Shown: in pieces, positions 23,281 to 36,766 of the stretch
Layout of the letters: every line of letters starts with the position of its first letter
How positions within the stretch are numbered: position 1 is the stretch's first letter
DNA from: Utricularia gibba
Taxonomy: Eukaryota > Streptophyta > Magnoliopsida > Lamiales > Lentibulariaceae
Assembly (NCBI GenBank): GCA_002189035.1
Contig: NEEC01000017.1
Span: 2,294,001-2,358,000 of the forward strand
DNA length: 64,000 bases
Reading direction: 5' to 3'
Made by a program: the position numbers and the translations under genes
The notes under the pieces: model-generated
The model's input: only the letters and a program-made list of their open reading frames with translations
The model's database searches: none
Told to the model about the DNA's origin: nothing

Positions 23281-23513
23281 GAGGATGCTGGAAAATGCTA
23301 GGTGAAATTACATTTCTTTTACTGCCTTGCCTAAACCAAAATATAATCGTGGATTCGCAACACGTGTACACAAGTGCAGATTAGGTGGAAGGGAAAATGA
23401 ACGTCATCCGTCTGTATGAGTTGCCACGTGTCTAAATAAGGCCCCCCTCCCCCCACAAATCTTGGTTTGCGGCAGTGCCCCCCAGAACAAACCAAGGCAA
23501 ATATTACTACATT

Positions 23514-23542
23514 CTGGCTGGCTGGCTGGCTGGCTGGCTGGC
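23514..23542. repeat. CTGG tetranucleotide microsatellite
   Basis: About seven copies of CTGG (GGCT) in tandem lie just after the ClpC stop codon, so within its 3' untranslated region. A likely length-variable marker. Confidence 0.9.
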
Positions 23543-23558
23543 TAAGCTTGAATCCTGT

Positions 23559-26500
23559 CTAGACCACTAATGGCTCCGGTGCAGGCTCTGGTGGAGCTCC
23601 GCTGCTCCCGTTGAGGACTATCACATTGCCCTCCGAGTCCACGTCCACGATCACAGAGTCCCCTTCCTTGATTTCACGTGAAAGCATCTTCTCCGCCATG
23701 CTGTCCTCCAGAAGTCTCATGATGGCCCTGCGCAGAGGCCTGGCGCCGTAGCTTGGGTTGTATCCCTCCTCCACCACCCGGTCCTTGAACCTCTCTGTCA
23801 CCTGGAGTTCAATGTCCTTCGCCTTCAACCGGTCGAACACCTCCTTGAGCATGATTTCAGATATCTCCTTCACTTCAAGCTTCGTCAGCTGCCGGAAGAC
23901 GATCATCTCATCCAGTCTGTTCAAGAACTCCGGCCGGAAGTACTGCTTCAGTTCCTCGGTCACCAAGCTCTTGATCCGGTTGTAGCTGCTGTCCTTCTCA
24001 TCGTAGTCCAGGTCGAACCCAATTCGTCTGCCTCCCTTCTCGATCACACTGCTTCCAACATTTGATGTCATGATGAGGAGGGTGTTCTTGAAATCCACGG
24101 TTCTACCTTTGCTGTCCGTGAGTCTCCCATCCTCCAGAATCTGGAGCATCATGTTGAAAACATCAGGGTGAGCCTTCTCGATTTCATCAAAGAGCACCAC
24201 CGTGTATGGGCGCCGACGAACAGCCTCCGTCAGCTGCCCACCTTCAGTGTACCCGACATAACCAGGCGGCGACCCAATTAGCTTCGACACGGTATGCCGC
24301 TCCATGAACTCGCTCATGTCAAGCCGGATCATGGCCTCTTCAGAGCCGAAGTAGTAAGCTGCAAGTGCCTTTGCAAGCTCAGATTTCCCAACACCAGTTG
24401 GACCAGAAAAGATGAAGCTTGCAATGGGGCGGTTAGGATTCTTGAGCCCCACACGAGCCCTGCGAATGGCGCGGCTGATTGCTTTGACAGCTTCATCTTG
24501 ACCAATGACCCGTCTGTGGAGGGTCTCTTCCATCTTGAGGAGGCGATCAGATTCATCAGTAGACACCTTCTCCACGGGGATTCCGGTCCAGGATGAGACA
24601 ATATGCTGAATATCGACTTCTGTGACAACAGGGCCTCCATCACTTGCCTCATTTTCTGCCTTGGTCATCTCCTTGTTTTTGTCTACAAGAGCAGATATTT
24701 GGGCTTTCAGATCCATTTCTCGGTCTCGCAGTTCCCCAGCCTATGGAATCCAAAGAGTCGTTTAATATACATATATTTCAACCTCCAAGCAGCCTAAAAA
24801 ATGCACAAATTGATCCCAGGCTCATGGCAACAACATGCTTGTGTGCAACAAGGACACTAATCTAATCACCTTCTCGAAGTCCTGACTACGGACAGCATCA
24901 TTTTTCTCTTTTGTGATCTGTCTAAGCTCCTTCTCCAGCTCTCTTGCTTCTTCAGGGAGCTGCCAGGGGAAAACTTTTACTGTAAACACCGCAGCAAAGA
25001 TAAAATTAGGCGTCTGGGGATGAAAGCAAGTACCTGTGCATGACGTAGTCGAACTCGGGAGCCAGCTTCATCAACCAAGTCAATTGCTTTATCAGGCAAA
25101 AAGCGGTCACTGAAACACAACAAATGACAATGTTTTTAGCTGGAAAAAACACCATAGAATGGAAATTGAAAAATGCTATGACAGCAGAAATGTTAGAAAA
25201 CCAAAATTTCAAGAGAGTCTTCTGTCACCTGATATACTGGTAAGATAATTGAGCTGCAGCTACTAATGCTTCATCTGTGTATCGTAGCTTGTGATGTATT
25301 TCGTAACGCTCTCTAAGTCCCTTTAGAATCTGAATGGTCTCATCAACTGTGGGCTCAGGAACCCTTACAGGCTGGAACCTTCTTTCCAATGCCGGATCCT
25401 TCTCAATATGTTTCCGGTACTCATCTAGAGTTGTTGCCCCAATACACTGCAAATATAAGAAAAATAATGAACACGAGAATGGCAAACAGATCATGGAAAA
25501 TAGTAACTGCCTATCAAATGGTACCTGTAGTTCTCCCCTAGCTAAAGCAGGCTTCAATATGTTTGCAGCATCAATGGCTCCTTCAGCAGCTCCTGCGCCA
25601 ATCAGAGTGTGGACCTCATCAATGAAGAGTATAATTTCATCACTCTGCTTGATTTCCTCCATCAGCTTCTTCAATCTTTCTTCAAATTCACCACGATACT
25701 TTGTCCCAGCAACAAGAAGGCCCATATCAAGTGTTATAACCTTACACATTCAATAAAGACAGTTTCAGGTTAAATGAGGGAAACAGCCATCAGTTGATTG
25801 GAAAAATAGATCTGAAGTTTCAGTATCTCCACCAAAACGCTAAAAGCCATACCTTTTTACCCTCAATGGTTTCAGGAACATCTCCATTTGCAATTCTTTG
25901 AGCAAGCCCCTCTGCAATGGCGGTTTTCCCAACGCCAGGCTCTCCAATGAGGCAAGGGTTGTTTTTAGTACGCCTTCCCAAAATTTGAGTCACACGTTCG
26001 ATTTGTTCTTGCCTTCCAACAACCGGGTCCAGTTTTCCCTGAACAAAGAGAAGATCTCAGTTTTCAAATATCAGTTTCATAGCTTTGAAAAGGGGCTATA
26101 AATTAACAATTACCTCTTCTGCTAGCTTCGTCAAATTGGTACCATACTCTTCAAGCGTAGGCATCTTGTTGCCTGAGGTTCCCCCTCCAACACCAGCACC
26201 AACAGCCTCAGCACTTTCACCCACCATTCTTATAACCTGAATGCCGCAATACTTGTTTAAAATTTGTTCAAGTAGTAAAATCACTGTCCAATGTTAAAAA
26301 GACAGAAGAATGCCTGATTGCGAATGTTGCTAGGATCCGCTCCTAAATTTTCAAGAACACGAGCTGCCACACCTTCACCCTCACGCAGCAATCCCAGCAG
26401 CAAGTGCTCAGATCCAATGTAATTGTGACCTATGGAAATTCAGAATATTAAATCATCCAAATGAAGGAAGCTAAAAACTTTTGTGTGCATCTGCCATTCA

Positions 26501-27231
26501 GGAAGACGAAGAGCATGGACAAACAACTTGGAAACAGAACATGTGCACACGCAGCTGAATCTCCAATGAGGAACACAACCCAATATCAACTCTGATGCTT
26601 GATCATTCGAAACAAGAACCTAATCATATCAAACAGAAAAAAAAAACGAAAAAAGGCAGAAATCATTACCAAGTTGACGGGCTTCTTCAAGTGAGAGTTC
26701 CAAAACACGCTTAGCACGAGGAGTAAATGGTATCTCGACAGCAACAAATCCACTACCCCGTCCTATTATCTTCTCAACCTCAACTCGAGCATCTTTAAGA
26801 TTGATTCCCATTGACTTGAGAACCTTAGCTGCAATCCCAGTTCCTTCTCCAATGAGTCCTAGCAAAATCTGTTCAGTTCCAACAAAATTGTGGCCAAGTC
26901 GCCTTGCCTCCTCTTGTGCAAGCATGATGACCTTAATTGCTTTCTCTGTGAAGCGCTCAAACATCGCACGTGGTGCTATTCTTGTTTTCCTTCCACGCTT
27001 GATGGAGGTGACTGCTGCTACCTTTGACTGCAATGTCTGACCACTTTTATGCACAAGCATGTCCAAGGCATTAACTCCACGCAATCCAGAGAAACTCCAT
27101 GTTCTTGAAGCAGCTGATCTTGAACGCAAAAGTGCTGTAGCAGCCTTTTTGGTCTTGCTAGACGCCTCAAACTGCCCATTGTAGCCAAGAGTAGAAGGCA
27201 AATTTGTTGATTGAAACACTGTGTAGGACAT
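23559..27231 (-). CDS. CLPC: Chloroplast Hsp100 chaperone ClpC
   Basis: Nine exons (26670-27231, 26314-26429, 26114-26236, 25853-26038, 25525-25740, 25229-25446, 25034-25109, 24870-24959, 23559-24740) close in phase to about 922 residues, the family length. After a plastid transit region ([18 protein letters not shown]...) come the Clp N domain ([20 protein letters not shown]), AAA1 with Walker A GEPGVGKT and Walker [10 protein letters not shown], the M domain and AAA2 with GPTGVGKS and [12 protein letters not shown]. ClpC unfolds substrates for the stromal ClpPR protease and assists protein import at the inner envelope. The gene has a leader intron (about 27244-27991). The intron after exon 2 begins with GC instead of GT. 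The frame is complete. Confidence 0.97.
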
Positions 27232-28623
27232 ATCTTAAGAATCTGCCAAACAAATTTAACAATCAGAATACAAGAAAAAAAACATAAAGAGCTAACTAAA
27301 ATGAAAAAAAAAAACCAAAAATGAAGTTTAAGTCTGAAAACTCGATTCTTGGCATGCCAAATGTGAACTGCCTTTCAGCATATCCAGGGTTCGGGATATT
27401 CTTAAACCCTTAACATTAGATCCATCAATGATAATTCACTACAACTACTAAGTGTACTTTAAAAAAACATTGAAAAGTCGGCAGCTTTAAGCATGTATAT
27501 ACTAGAAAAGACGAACCCTATCGACCCTATATGCCAACATGTAAAAACCAAACCAATATAAAGAAAGCGGCAATGGTTTTTGCTAATCGGCCGAACAGAG
27601 GAACCCTCTAAAAAATGAATCAGATCCGTGACCCATACAAACACGGAATTCCTCGTGAAGCTCCAGCAATTTTCTCACCAAAGAATCCAAAACGCAAACA
27701 CACCAAAGGCGAAAACTTTTTTCCGATTTTCCTCAGGATTAACAAGCTAAAGCAACGAAAATCTCGCGTCAAACAAAACCGGGTAAAAAAACGAAAACCC
27801 AGATAGAAACCAGGTCACAGAAAGCAATTGCAATAGCTTTTTTTGGGAAAACAAAAAGAAATCTCTTGATGCAATCTTTATAGAGACCTCAGGATGCTCG
27901 ATCGAATTGGACGAGCAGAAGAATTGGAGATAGAATCCGCGAATGGGGAGGTCGGAACAGAATTGTGGACGGATGTTTCTTCTAATCTTACCTTCCCCTA
28001 CGCCACAGTGCACCGCCAAAGACAGCCACAAGATATCTCTGGCCTACAAACTTATCAGCCAGACATTTACAATTTCTTTTAGTCTTTGGAGGTAAATAAA
28101 AGTCTAAATACACAAAAAAGATTTCTTTTTATATACTTGATGATATTTTTCACAAAACACAAAACACAATTAATACGTGTTTGATAGAATAGTTTAATTA
28201 ATAATATATTTAAATAAACACCTATCATATGATTAAAATTAATATTATATTTGATATATATTTTTAAAATTAAATTCTATTCAATTCAAATTTATGATTA
28301 AATTAAAAAATGTTTCAATTTATTAAATAATAATTTTAAAATATAATTAAATTGAATTAGTATATTAATAATGAATATAATATTAAATAATATTTTAAGT
28401 GTTATTTTTCTCTGTCGTTAGATTTGGGCCATGATATGTCTTATCTGGGCCGATGTTGGAGCCCGATGGCCGAACTGGACGCGTCCCCGTGTCTGTTGAA
28501 CTTGAAAGTAGTGAAGACGAGGGAAAAAGGAGGAGCGAAATAGATCTTTAGCGATTCGAGTTGCTCTCTGCCTCGTTATTTGCTGGGTTTCGGGTTCTCA
28601 AATCGTTCGAGCATTTTGGAGGC
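27232..28623. promoter_or_regulatory. Divergent promoter region ClpC / TAF5
   Basis: Contains the ClpC leader: a first untranslated exon from about 28050 down to 27992 (donor GTAAGA) and an intron down to the acceptor at about 27245. An AT-rich core (28110-28400) separates it from the TAF5 leader. Confidence 0.6.
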
Positions 28624-31600
28624 ATGGGGGTGGTGGACCAGGAGGAAATTGAGAAGGTGGTGCTTCAGTATTTAGAGAAGAGGGGTTTCAAGCAGGCGGG
28701 CCTTGCTTTCCAGAAGGAAGTGCAGCAGAGCGGCAAAGGCGGCAATTCTTCTTCTACTGGCAAATTTGATGCGGATATTGCTAAGAAGATTCTCGCCTTC
28801 TCTGAGTATGGACGAAATTTCCCATCCGTTTGCATTATTTTTGTTGTGAGGAGTTTTAGTAACGTGATTGTCTCGTATGTGGTGTTTTTTTGGTGAGCTT
28901 TTTGACATTGATTTCCCGTTTAAGTCCGTAGAATTCTGTTATTCCCGTGAGATGCTGGCCAGAGCCTTCTTTCTGGTTGTGATCTTGCTTTAAAAAAAAA
29001 TCAAGTCGTAAGTTTTGAAATGTAAATGGAGTAAACTTACTGGAAATATTTCATCTTTTTGTTGTTTTGACGTTCTTTTATTTGGTGACCTATTACCTAC
29101 AAAGGTTGGGACTGTGTTTTTTTATGCTATTTAGTTTGTGTTCTTCAGAGTGGATGCTCCGGTAGAGTATCAGTTTGGGTATAGCAAACTTCGGTCATGG
29201 GCTTACAGTTCATTGGATCAGTATCAGGTCGGTCACATTTCTTGTTGCTTTCTTAGACTGATTGCATCAGCTCAATGCCATTCTATGATGGTGCCAGCTA
29301 ACAGAAGAATTATGAACGTCATATTACACTTTGGAGCTAGATGTAACTTCTCGTATTTTCAAACTAAGATATTAATAAAATTTCCATTTTGATAAAATTT
29401 CCATTTTCATGTTATGGATACATTCTCTCTGTATGTTGTTGGAGGATACCAAGTGAAAGTAGTGAGAATACCAGTAATGAAAACCTGCCTCCTTTCAAGG
29501 ATATCATATATTTTATATGCTCCATTGGTTAACTTGCATGAATCCTTTAAAAGATTAAGGGTATCCATATGGAACGACTTGACTTATTTATTCGGATCTT
29601 TTGTGCTATGCAGCATGAGTTGGTTCGTGTTTTATACCCAGTTTTTATCCATGCCTTTATGGATCTCGTTGCCAAGGGTCATGTTCAAGAAGGTAAGTTC
29701 AGTTGTGTTTTGATCATTTTCTCAATCTTTCAGCAAAATTTCTTGAAATGATTTCCTTTTCCAGCTCGAACATTTTTTAACAGTTTCCGTGGAGACCATG
29801 AAATTGCGCATTCTCGTGACCTCCAAAGGCTAGAAGGTGTTCTTTCTCCTTCACATCTGGAGGTGTTTCACTTACCTGAAACTTGTGGAATTTTAAATTT
29901 TGGCTTTTCTTATAAATCATTTTCATGTAGATTAACTTTTTCAAGTGAATTTTTTTTCGTGTAAACAAATACATATTTTTTTCAACTGCAGGAAATGGAA
30001 TTTGCACATTCATTAAGGCAAAGCAAAGTTAGCATTAAGATATGCAAAGTAATCTCAACACTTCTCTCGCCCTCATTTATGCTTAACCTTTTTATTGCCA
30101 GTTCTTTACTCTTTTCGTCTATGTTCATAACCTGGATTCCTAGTTTTCAATTAATGACAATGGCAATCTGGTTTCATGGGTTTGTTATGTGAATGCTTTT
30201 TTCTTACTTTTAGAAGTATCAAGATAAGTAGGCTGCACGTAATTTTGATGTTATGAGAGTATGCTACATCAGTAAGTGATATGCGCAGTAATAGCCATAT
30301 AAAAAGGATTTTAAGTGTAAAATGATGAATAGAAATTTATTTATTTTATCAAATTGTATTGGAGTCTGCTTCGTACGTTCTAGCACATGTGGCTTCAGCA
30401 TTTGAAACTGTAAGTGTTGATGTCATGAGAAAATTTCAGCTTTAAGCAAGAAAATAACTATTATGCAAGCATTGTTATCGATGTGATTAAACCTGTAATG
30501 GGTTTTCATAATGTGCTCGATGTGATTAACATTTTTATATTCTAAATTCAGTATTCGTATGACCTGCTTCTACAATATCTGCACAAGTCCCAATTGCTCG
30601 TTATGCTTGGCATCATCAATGAGCATATCAACTTTCAAGGTACAGTTGCTGGGTAATGTTTGTTGTCGAAGATTGCAACTCTGTTATTGTTTTCCCCTTT
30701 TCATCTTACAGTTTCACCTGGACAACCAATCTCAATTGCTGATGATGCTGATTGTGTTACACTCTTTGGAAGTGATCATGATGCTGCGAATTTGATTAAT
30801 CAAAAAGAAATCCACTGGGGTGTAAGCCTGCGTCAATCCTGCATCCATATCTTCATTGGTTTATGGTTTTGTTTTAGTAATGCAACCTTGTTGAAAAATT
30901 ATTATTGAATATGATCTGTGATCATTCTAGTATGGATAAGCGATTCCATTTTCCATGTGTTTTCCAAGGAACATTTATTTACAGCATTAGTTGAACTATT
31001 GCTTGAAAAAAGCTTCTCGTTGAGTGAGCCCATGAATTTCATTTTTACAGCTACTTGAGGATTCCCTGGAGGATAAGTTGGAGAAGACTGGGGCTTTGCA
31101 TGGAGAGTCAGAAAAGGCTGGCATAGAAGCAAAGGATTCTGAAGTGGAAGAAAACAAGGTTTCCTTCAATTTGAGAAATTTGTAGTTCTCACCAATTACC
31201 TGTTGTGGATGGTTTTTTATCCATGAATATGCATCATTTTCCCAGAAAAGATCAGCTGATGGAAAACAAGGCACTACAAATAAGAAGACAAAAAAGGACA
31301 AGGCAGTCAATGCTGCAGCAAAAGCCTCTCGTCCAGAGAATGTCTCAGCCTCTGTTTCGACACGCGTTAAACCAGAACTTGCTTTGCCATCTATGTATGT
31401 TCTTGAAATCTACATGGTTTTCTGATTTATATACGCCCTAGAAATTCATTACTACAAAAGTAGTTAATTTATTGTTTCATGGCTTTTATTTAGTCCATTA
31501 GAGGTGGAACATTCCATTCTTGAAGATTTGAGAAACCGGGTGCAGTTGAGCAATCTAGCTTTGCCGTCAATCAGCTTCTATACTTTTATCAACACACACA

Positions 31601-33515
31601 ACAGGTGTGTTCTCGAGGGCATTGTGACTAAATAGGCCTATAAGTGTGGGCGCATTTTTCTCAGTCTTTTCATCATATTGTAGCCTGAGCTGTGCTTCAA
31701 TATCTCATGATGGGTCCATGGTGGCTGGTGGATTTTCTGACTCGTCGCTGAAGGTTTTAGTTTTATAAACTGTTTTAACCAGCTGTCTCGTTTATTGATA
31801 ATGCTGACAAAAAAAATCTTATTGCCAGGTTTGGGACATGGGAAAACTTGGTCAACAAAATGGAGGTGCTAGTTTGACTTCATCTTTCTTCTCATTTGAT
31901 ATGCATGCAACGTGATTGAAGTTTTTATTATCCTATAAATACAAAGTGAAATGTGTTTAGCCTTAAACACAATGTAGTTGTTTACCTGGTTTTGGTAATC
32001 ATATGGAATTATTGTTAAGATTCATTCTATTTTCCTTTTGTGAATGTGCAAGTGTGCTATCCATGATCGAATAAAGTGTCCTAAATCTCTCCTGAGTATA
32101 GCTGGTCTTTGCCTCTGCTATTAGCCTTGTGTTATACCTTCCCCTGAGTTTATCACTCATTCATGTTTACTACAAAATATCAGCAACTCTGCTCGCTGAC
32201 AATGAATCAGCTCCCACTGAACACTTTCCTGGCTCCAATTCTGAGGGAAGACCTTTCACATTGTTCCGGGGTCATTCTGGACTTGTGCACTCTGCCACAT
32301 TTAGTCCATATGATGATTTTCTCTTGTCTGCGTCTTCAGACTCCACAAGTGAGTGAATTACTGCGGTGACATTTTTGCATATTTTACTTGTTGGATGATT
32401 CATTGTGATCTGTAATCACAGTTCGGTTATGGAACACCAAGTTAAATGCAAACCTTGTATGCTACAAGGGACACAATTACCCTGTGTGGGATGTTCAGGT
32501 CTGTGTCTTTTAGATCATTTCATTTTGGCCTCGATGGTATCTAAGGTTCGCATTTGACATCTTCATAGCCTTCATGCAGTTTAGTCCTGTAGGACACTAT
32601 TTTGCAAGTGCTTCCCATGACCGCACAGCAAGGGTCTGGTCAATGGACAGGATACAGCCTTTAAGAATTATGGCCGGCCATTTGTCTGATGTAGATGTAA
32701 GTCCCTTTATATCAGTCTCTGCATGTTGTCGTCTCACTATTTTGTGGTGTGTATCAGTATCAGGAATTCTCTACCTATTTTGTAGTGTGTACAATGGCAT
32801 GCCAATTGCAACTACATTGCCACCGGGTCTAGTGACAAAACTGTGCGCCTGTGGGATGTTCAAACCGGAGAGTGCGTTAGAATTTTTGTCGGCCACAGAA
32901 GCATGATTCTGTGCTTGGCGATGTCGCCGGACGGCCGCTACATGGCATCCGGAGATGAGGATGGCAGAATAATGATGTGGGATCTCGCAACAGGCCGCTG
33001 CATTGCCCCTCTAGTTGGCCACAACTCTTGTGTATGGTCACTTGCTTACAGGTACAAAGATTCCCATCCTCAAACCTCCTACCCCTTTCGCAGAATGACG
33101 GGTTTCAGCTGACTCTCTTCATCATCTCAGCTGTGAAGGCTCCCTTCTCGCGTCCGGTTCAGCAGACTGCACAGTGAAGATATGGGATGTCGCCACAAGC
33201 TCAAAGATCCCAAAATCAGATGAAAAGTAAGGACACAGTGTTCGCCAAATCCACTCCACTCATCATCATTCTCATCTCTCTGCTTTTTTGAACCTGCAGA
33301 AGCGGAAGCACCACCCGCCTCCGTTCGTTGAAGACGTTGCCCACGAAATCAACTCCGGTTTACGCTCTCCAGGTACGCAACGCATCCGCCATCGAAGAAG
33401 TTGTTTTCTGCATCACACTCGCCGTGTTGTTCCTCAAGTCTTGTTGGTGATTTGGTGACAGTTCTCCAGGAGGAACCTTCTGTTCGCTGCAGGGGCGCTC
33501 TCCAGGCAACCTTGA
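28624..33515 (+). CDS. TAF5: TFIID subunit TAF5
   Basis: Nineteen exons can be joined in phase (28624-28805, 29149-29227, 29614-29692, 29765-29862, 29992-30048, 30552-30639, 30712-30821, 31051-31158, 31246-31394, 31494-31604, 31684-31753, 31829-31865, 32184-32348, 32422-32498, 32580-32696, 32786-33051, 33131-33226, 33300-33372, 33462-33515) to 671 residues. Order: LisH region (EEIEKVVLQYLEKRGFKQAG), TAF5 N-terminal domain (YSYDLLLQYLHKSQ, LGIINEHINFQVSPGQP), a basic linker (KKTKKDKAVNAAAK), then WD40 repeats with GHSGLVHSATFSP, DRTARVWSMD, WDVQTGECV and SADCTVKIWDV. It is a scaffold of the general factor TFIID in the nucleus. Length equals that of the Arabidopsis protein and no break is seen. 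Confidence 0.96.
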
Positions 33516-34661
33516 AGAGGGAGGGGAGCACACAATTATCTTCAGCTTTGTCAGCATGGTTGGGATGTGGGGCCCATGCAGTAGTCAAAATATTTTTATC
33601 AAACTATATTTTAATTTATCGGATATTAATTTAATTATCTTTTAAATTAGTTGGGTTCACAATTGACATATGTGGGCCCATGATTCACTAATTGGGCTGA
33701 TTATATCGGTTAGTTCCGCTGTCTCTTTTTTTGTGTAGTTCAAATTATATTATAAATTTTTAAAAATTGGATTGACTTCAGGGGATTTAGGGTATATTGT
33801 AATAATGCCCCACGTGGGGAAACTGCACAACGTAGACTTGGGTTGGCGTACCCGGTAACTTGAGTGTTGGGGAAACGCGCCGTTCTTGAGTTGAATGCTC
33901 CTGCTAATGCTTTCCCTTTCGTCGGAAGGCTGAAGCTCGACTCCTCCAGTTTCCTCCGGTGGAGGTGCGTGTTAATCCGTCCGTCGCCTGATTTCTTTTT
34001 TTTTTTCTCGATCACTTACGCGCGTTTCTTTCTGTTTGCTGTAATGTTAGCGTGTTAGCTTAAAGATGGTTTTGATTTGTCGAGCATGATCTGGGGAGTG
34101 GGTTTATGGGGATGCTTAAGCACCAATTTCTCTTGGTTCTTGGGCGTATGGTTATCGGATTTTCTTCCTCTTTAGATGTGTCAGAGGGTTTGTAGTAAGT
34201 AACGCCGTGTATGGTCAGGTGTTAAACCAAATGCTACACAGATATAAATGAATACATCCGTTTAAGAACGATTCTGCAGTTACGCACTGGTGGAAGAAAT
34301 GATTTTTTTTCCGTTTTCTTGCCTGAAAATCCCCTGTTAGTGGTTGATGATGCTGTTGTGGATCTGCGTATGCGTTATTTAAATCTGAAGAATCTGCCAA
34401 ATGCCTTATTGGGGCATTTTCCTTGGCTAGTTCTTTGAAGATGCTGTTTCATCTGGGAAAGATAAAGTCACTTTTAAGCTTCTGAATGAGATGCTGTTCC
34501 TACTTGTGTTAACCATGTACTTGTATCTCCCTGAAGTTGAAACTTATTCCTGTTATGGCTTTGTGGTATAGCGCGACATACGCACCTCGACAGAGGTCTG
34601 AGCCACAGCAGACAACATTTACATCGGTGTCATCCAAGAAACTATCAGAAAACCGGAAAAA
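33516..34661. other. TAF5 3' region and leader of the next gene
   Basis: An untranslated first exon of the small membrane protein gene probably ends at 33964 (donor GTGCGT), with an intron 33965-34571 ending GTGGTATAG. No coding sequence is recognised. Confidence 0.45.
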
Positions 34662-34862
34662 ATGGGAGACTTGTCCACACTGATTAGGAGACATTATTTT
34701 CTGCTAACAGCACTTGTTCTCCTGACCTTTCTATGCTCCATTTATCTGTATTTTGCTGTGACTTTCGGGCATGGGAATGTGTGTTCAGGATTGGAAGGAA
34801 CTAAGAAGACCATTTGCAGATTGCAGATGGCAAAAGAAACCATAGCAAAGGGAGGACTTTGA
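34662..34862 (+). CDS. Small single-pass membrane protein, unknown function
   Basis: An intact frame of 66 codons starts MGDLSTLIRRHYFLLTALVL. One strong membrane span covers about residues 12-35, followed by a short Cys-containing tail (NVCSGLEGTKKTICRLQMA) and the end ETIAKGGL. It looks like a short conserved plant protein, but I cannot name it. A spliced leader upstream fits an expressed gene. Confidence 0.6.
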   Translation: MGDLSTLIRRHYFLLTALVLLTFLCSIYLYFAVTFGHGNVCSGLEGTKKTICRLQMAKETIAKGGL

Positions 34863-35113
34863 GCCTTTTAGTACAGTGTTTTGTTTTGGTACTTGAGTTA
34901 TTGTGATGTTGTGGTATTAGAGAAAAGGAAACCAACTGCTTGAGAAACTGTACAACCTTAATCTGCTGATTCTATATTGGGGCCTCAGAAAAGCAGGGAG
35001 GACATGTATTGTCCATTTCAAACTCTTGTCATAAAACCAAGAGGATAATCAGATACGGCTACTAATACATGGGCAACTTTTCATGATCTTGCCTTTTACC
35101 CCCTGAGTCCCTC
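34863..35113. other. Convergent 3' regions
   Basis: Short convergent 3' ends of the small membrane protein gene and the plastid Rossmann-like gene. Nothing else is seen. Confidence 0.4.
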
Positions 35114-36560
35114 TTATACAATCTTGAGCTCTTTGAGCCACGCCGTGTGTAAGGGACAAGGGTCTTGTTTACCCTCAGCAATGGCCTTCTCAGAAAGCGA
35201 ATAGAACCATCCGTTTCTCCACTTGAACTGCACAAGTCGACCCAGATGACGAATACTCTCAGAACCGTTGTGTCTGTTACAAGAATGTTTTGAATCGAAG
35301 TACATGAGCTTTTGAAATCTTTTTTACCTCCTTGACTGCTGTAGGAAAATGGGAAACCGCACGGGAGTAAGCACATAGTCTCTCCTCTATTCCTTCTTCA
35401 AAGACTACGCCTTTCTCTGCAGCTGCAGCTCCTGTCAGTTCCGCTATAAGGGCAGATACCTGACAGTATCAAGAGGAATCATGGTTTCGTGAAGGAGCGC
35501 AAAAATCCCACCATGAATATGTAGTTCACCCAATCCAAGAAAACAATGCTTGTTCAAGCCATGAGTGTACAATGAAATTAGATAAAAATGCATCTGAAAG
35601 TAGAGAGACATGTTGCGACTTTGATTTACCTCAGGGCGATATTCTCTCTCAACAACACCTACAGTCGCTCCAGGATGGCGTGCTCCAACAAGCATGAAGG
35701 CGCATATCCATATGAGCTTCTCGAGCATTTGCTTCTGAAACGGTTCTTTTTCTAGTACCTGTCGAACATATGCTTCCCAGCTAAGAGACCATGAAGAAAT
35801 CTGACTCAAAAGCACTCTCTGGTTCCTAATTTGTGGCCCATATAACACATGATATATATCCATGCGCTTCTTAAGCAAAAGAGCATTGATCATGCAAAGC
35901 AAATCACTTTTTTTCTTAATTCACAAGAACGTGATTTGATTCAAGACACCCCATTTTATTACCTTGCAAGAGAGGCCTCCAGAGTGCAGTCGTGCAGCAA
36001 CTGACGAAGCCCACTTACCATAAGCCGCCGTTAGCCCCTCGGGATTAGCGTCAGTGATTCCATCAATTGGCGGCTCTCCGAGTTTCGACACAGCGAAATA
36101 CGCCAAAACCTGGCCGGCATCACCAATACCTCTACTCTCAAACCAGGGATCCATCATTCCGTTCTGGAAAAACACCAAATCTGCTCTATAATCAACAAAA
36201 TAACCCTCATACCTCGATGTTCTTACAAATTGTGAACCGTAATCATAAAAAATCAATCATACCGCTCCAGCGCGATTTGGGCGTTGAATCAAGAACAGCA
36301 TCTAGATCATCATTTCTCGTACAAACCAAAATGGGCCCAGAAACATCCGGCGGCACCGACTCCCCTCTTTTCACCAAGAAATCACCGCCAGCGCCCATGT
36401 CTAGAAGTGCTCTCCCCACCCGTCCGCCGCCGATAATAACAGCGGGCTCCACCTTCTCTACGATTGTCGCCATGGAAGCTCTGGGCTTGAAGCCGAAGCT
36501 GGTTCTCGAAGTGCGCTGTGCGAAGAGAAAAGAATTAGAGAGCGCAACAGCAGATGCCAT
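35114..36560 (-). CDS. Plastid Rossmann-fold protein, ketopantoate reductase/6PGDH-like
   Basis: Five exons (36263-36560, 35963-36183, 35630-35758, 35328-35459, 35114-35227) close in phase to 297 residues. A Ser/Arg-rich start (MASAVALSNSFLFAQRTSRT) suggests plastid import. The dinucleotide-binding loop reads AVIIGGGRVGRALLDMG. Other blocks are DLVFFQNGMMDPW, NPEGLTAAYGKWA, QMLEKLIWICAFMLVGARH and FKWRNGWFYSLSEKA. The fold resembles NAD(P)-dependent dehydrogenases of the PanE/6PGDH group, but the enzyme reaction is not known to me. Phototroph-wide conservation of such proteins would suggest a plastid role; that is inference. Confidence 0.75.
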
Positions 36561-36766
36561 GGGTGATGATTTCCGGAGATCCGGCTGGCGCCATGTGGTT
36601 CAATTCCTGAAGATGTGCGGTGACTTCCCGCCCACTCGTTCATTAGCAAACCCTATCCGGTTTATATAAATATTTATACATTGGGTACAAAACTATTTTT
36701 TATTCATATTGTACACCCCCGCCGTCGTTGGCTTTTCCGGTCAGTCTGCAGCTCTGGAATACAGGA
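36561..36766. other. Short spacer between the Rossmann-like and CYP89A genes
   Basis: About 200 bases between the promoter side of the plastid Rossmann-like gene and the CYP89A stop codon, both genes on the minus strand. AT rich, nothing else is seen. Confidence 0.4.

Noticed and set aside
27747-28031. 94-codon minus-strand frame in the ClpC leader
   Set aside because: It lies over the leader exon and intron of ClpC and has no family similarity. It is treated as untranslated.
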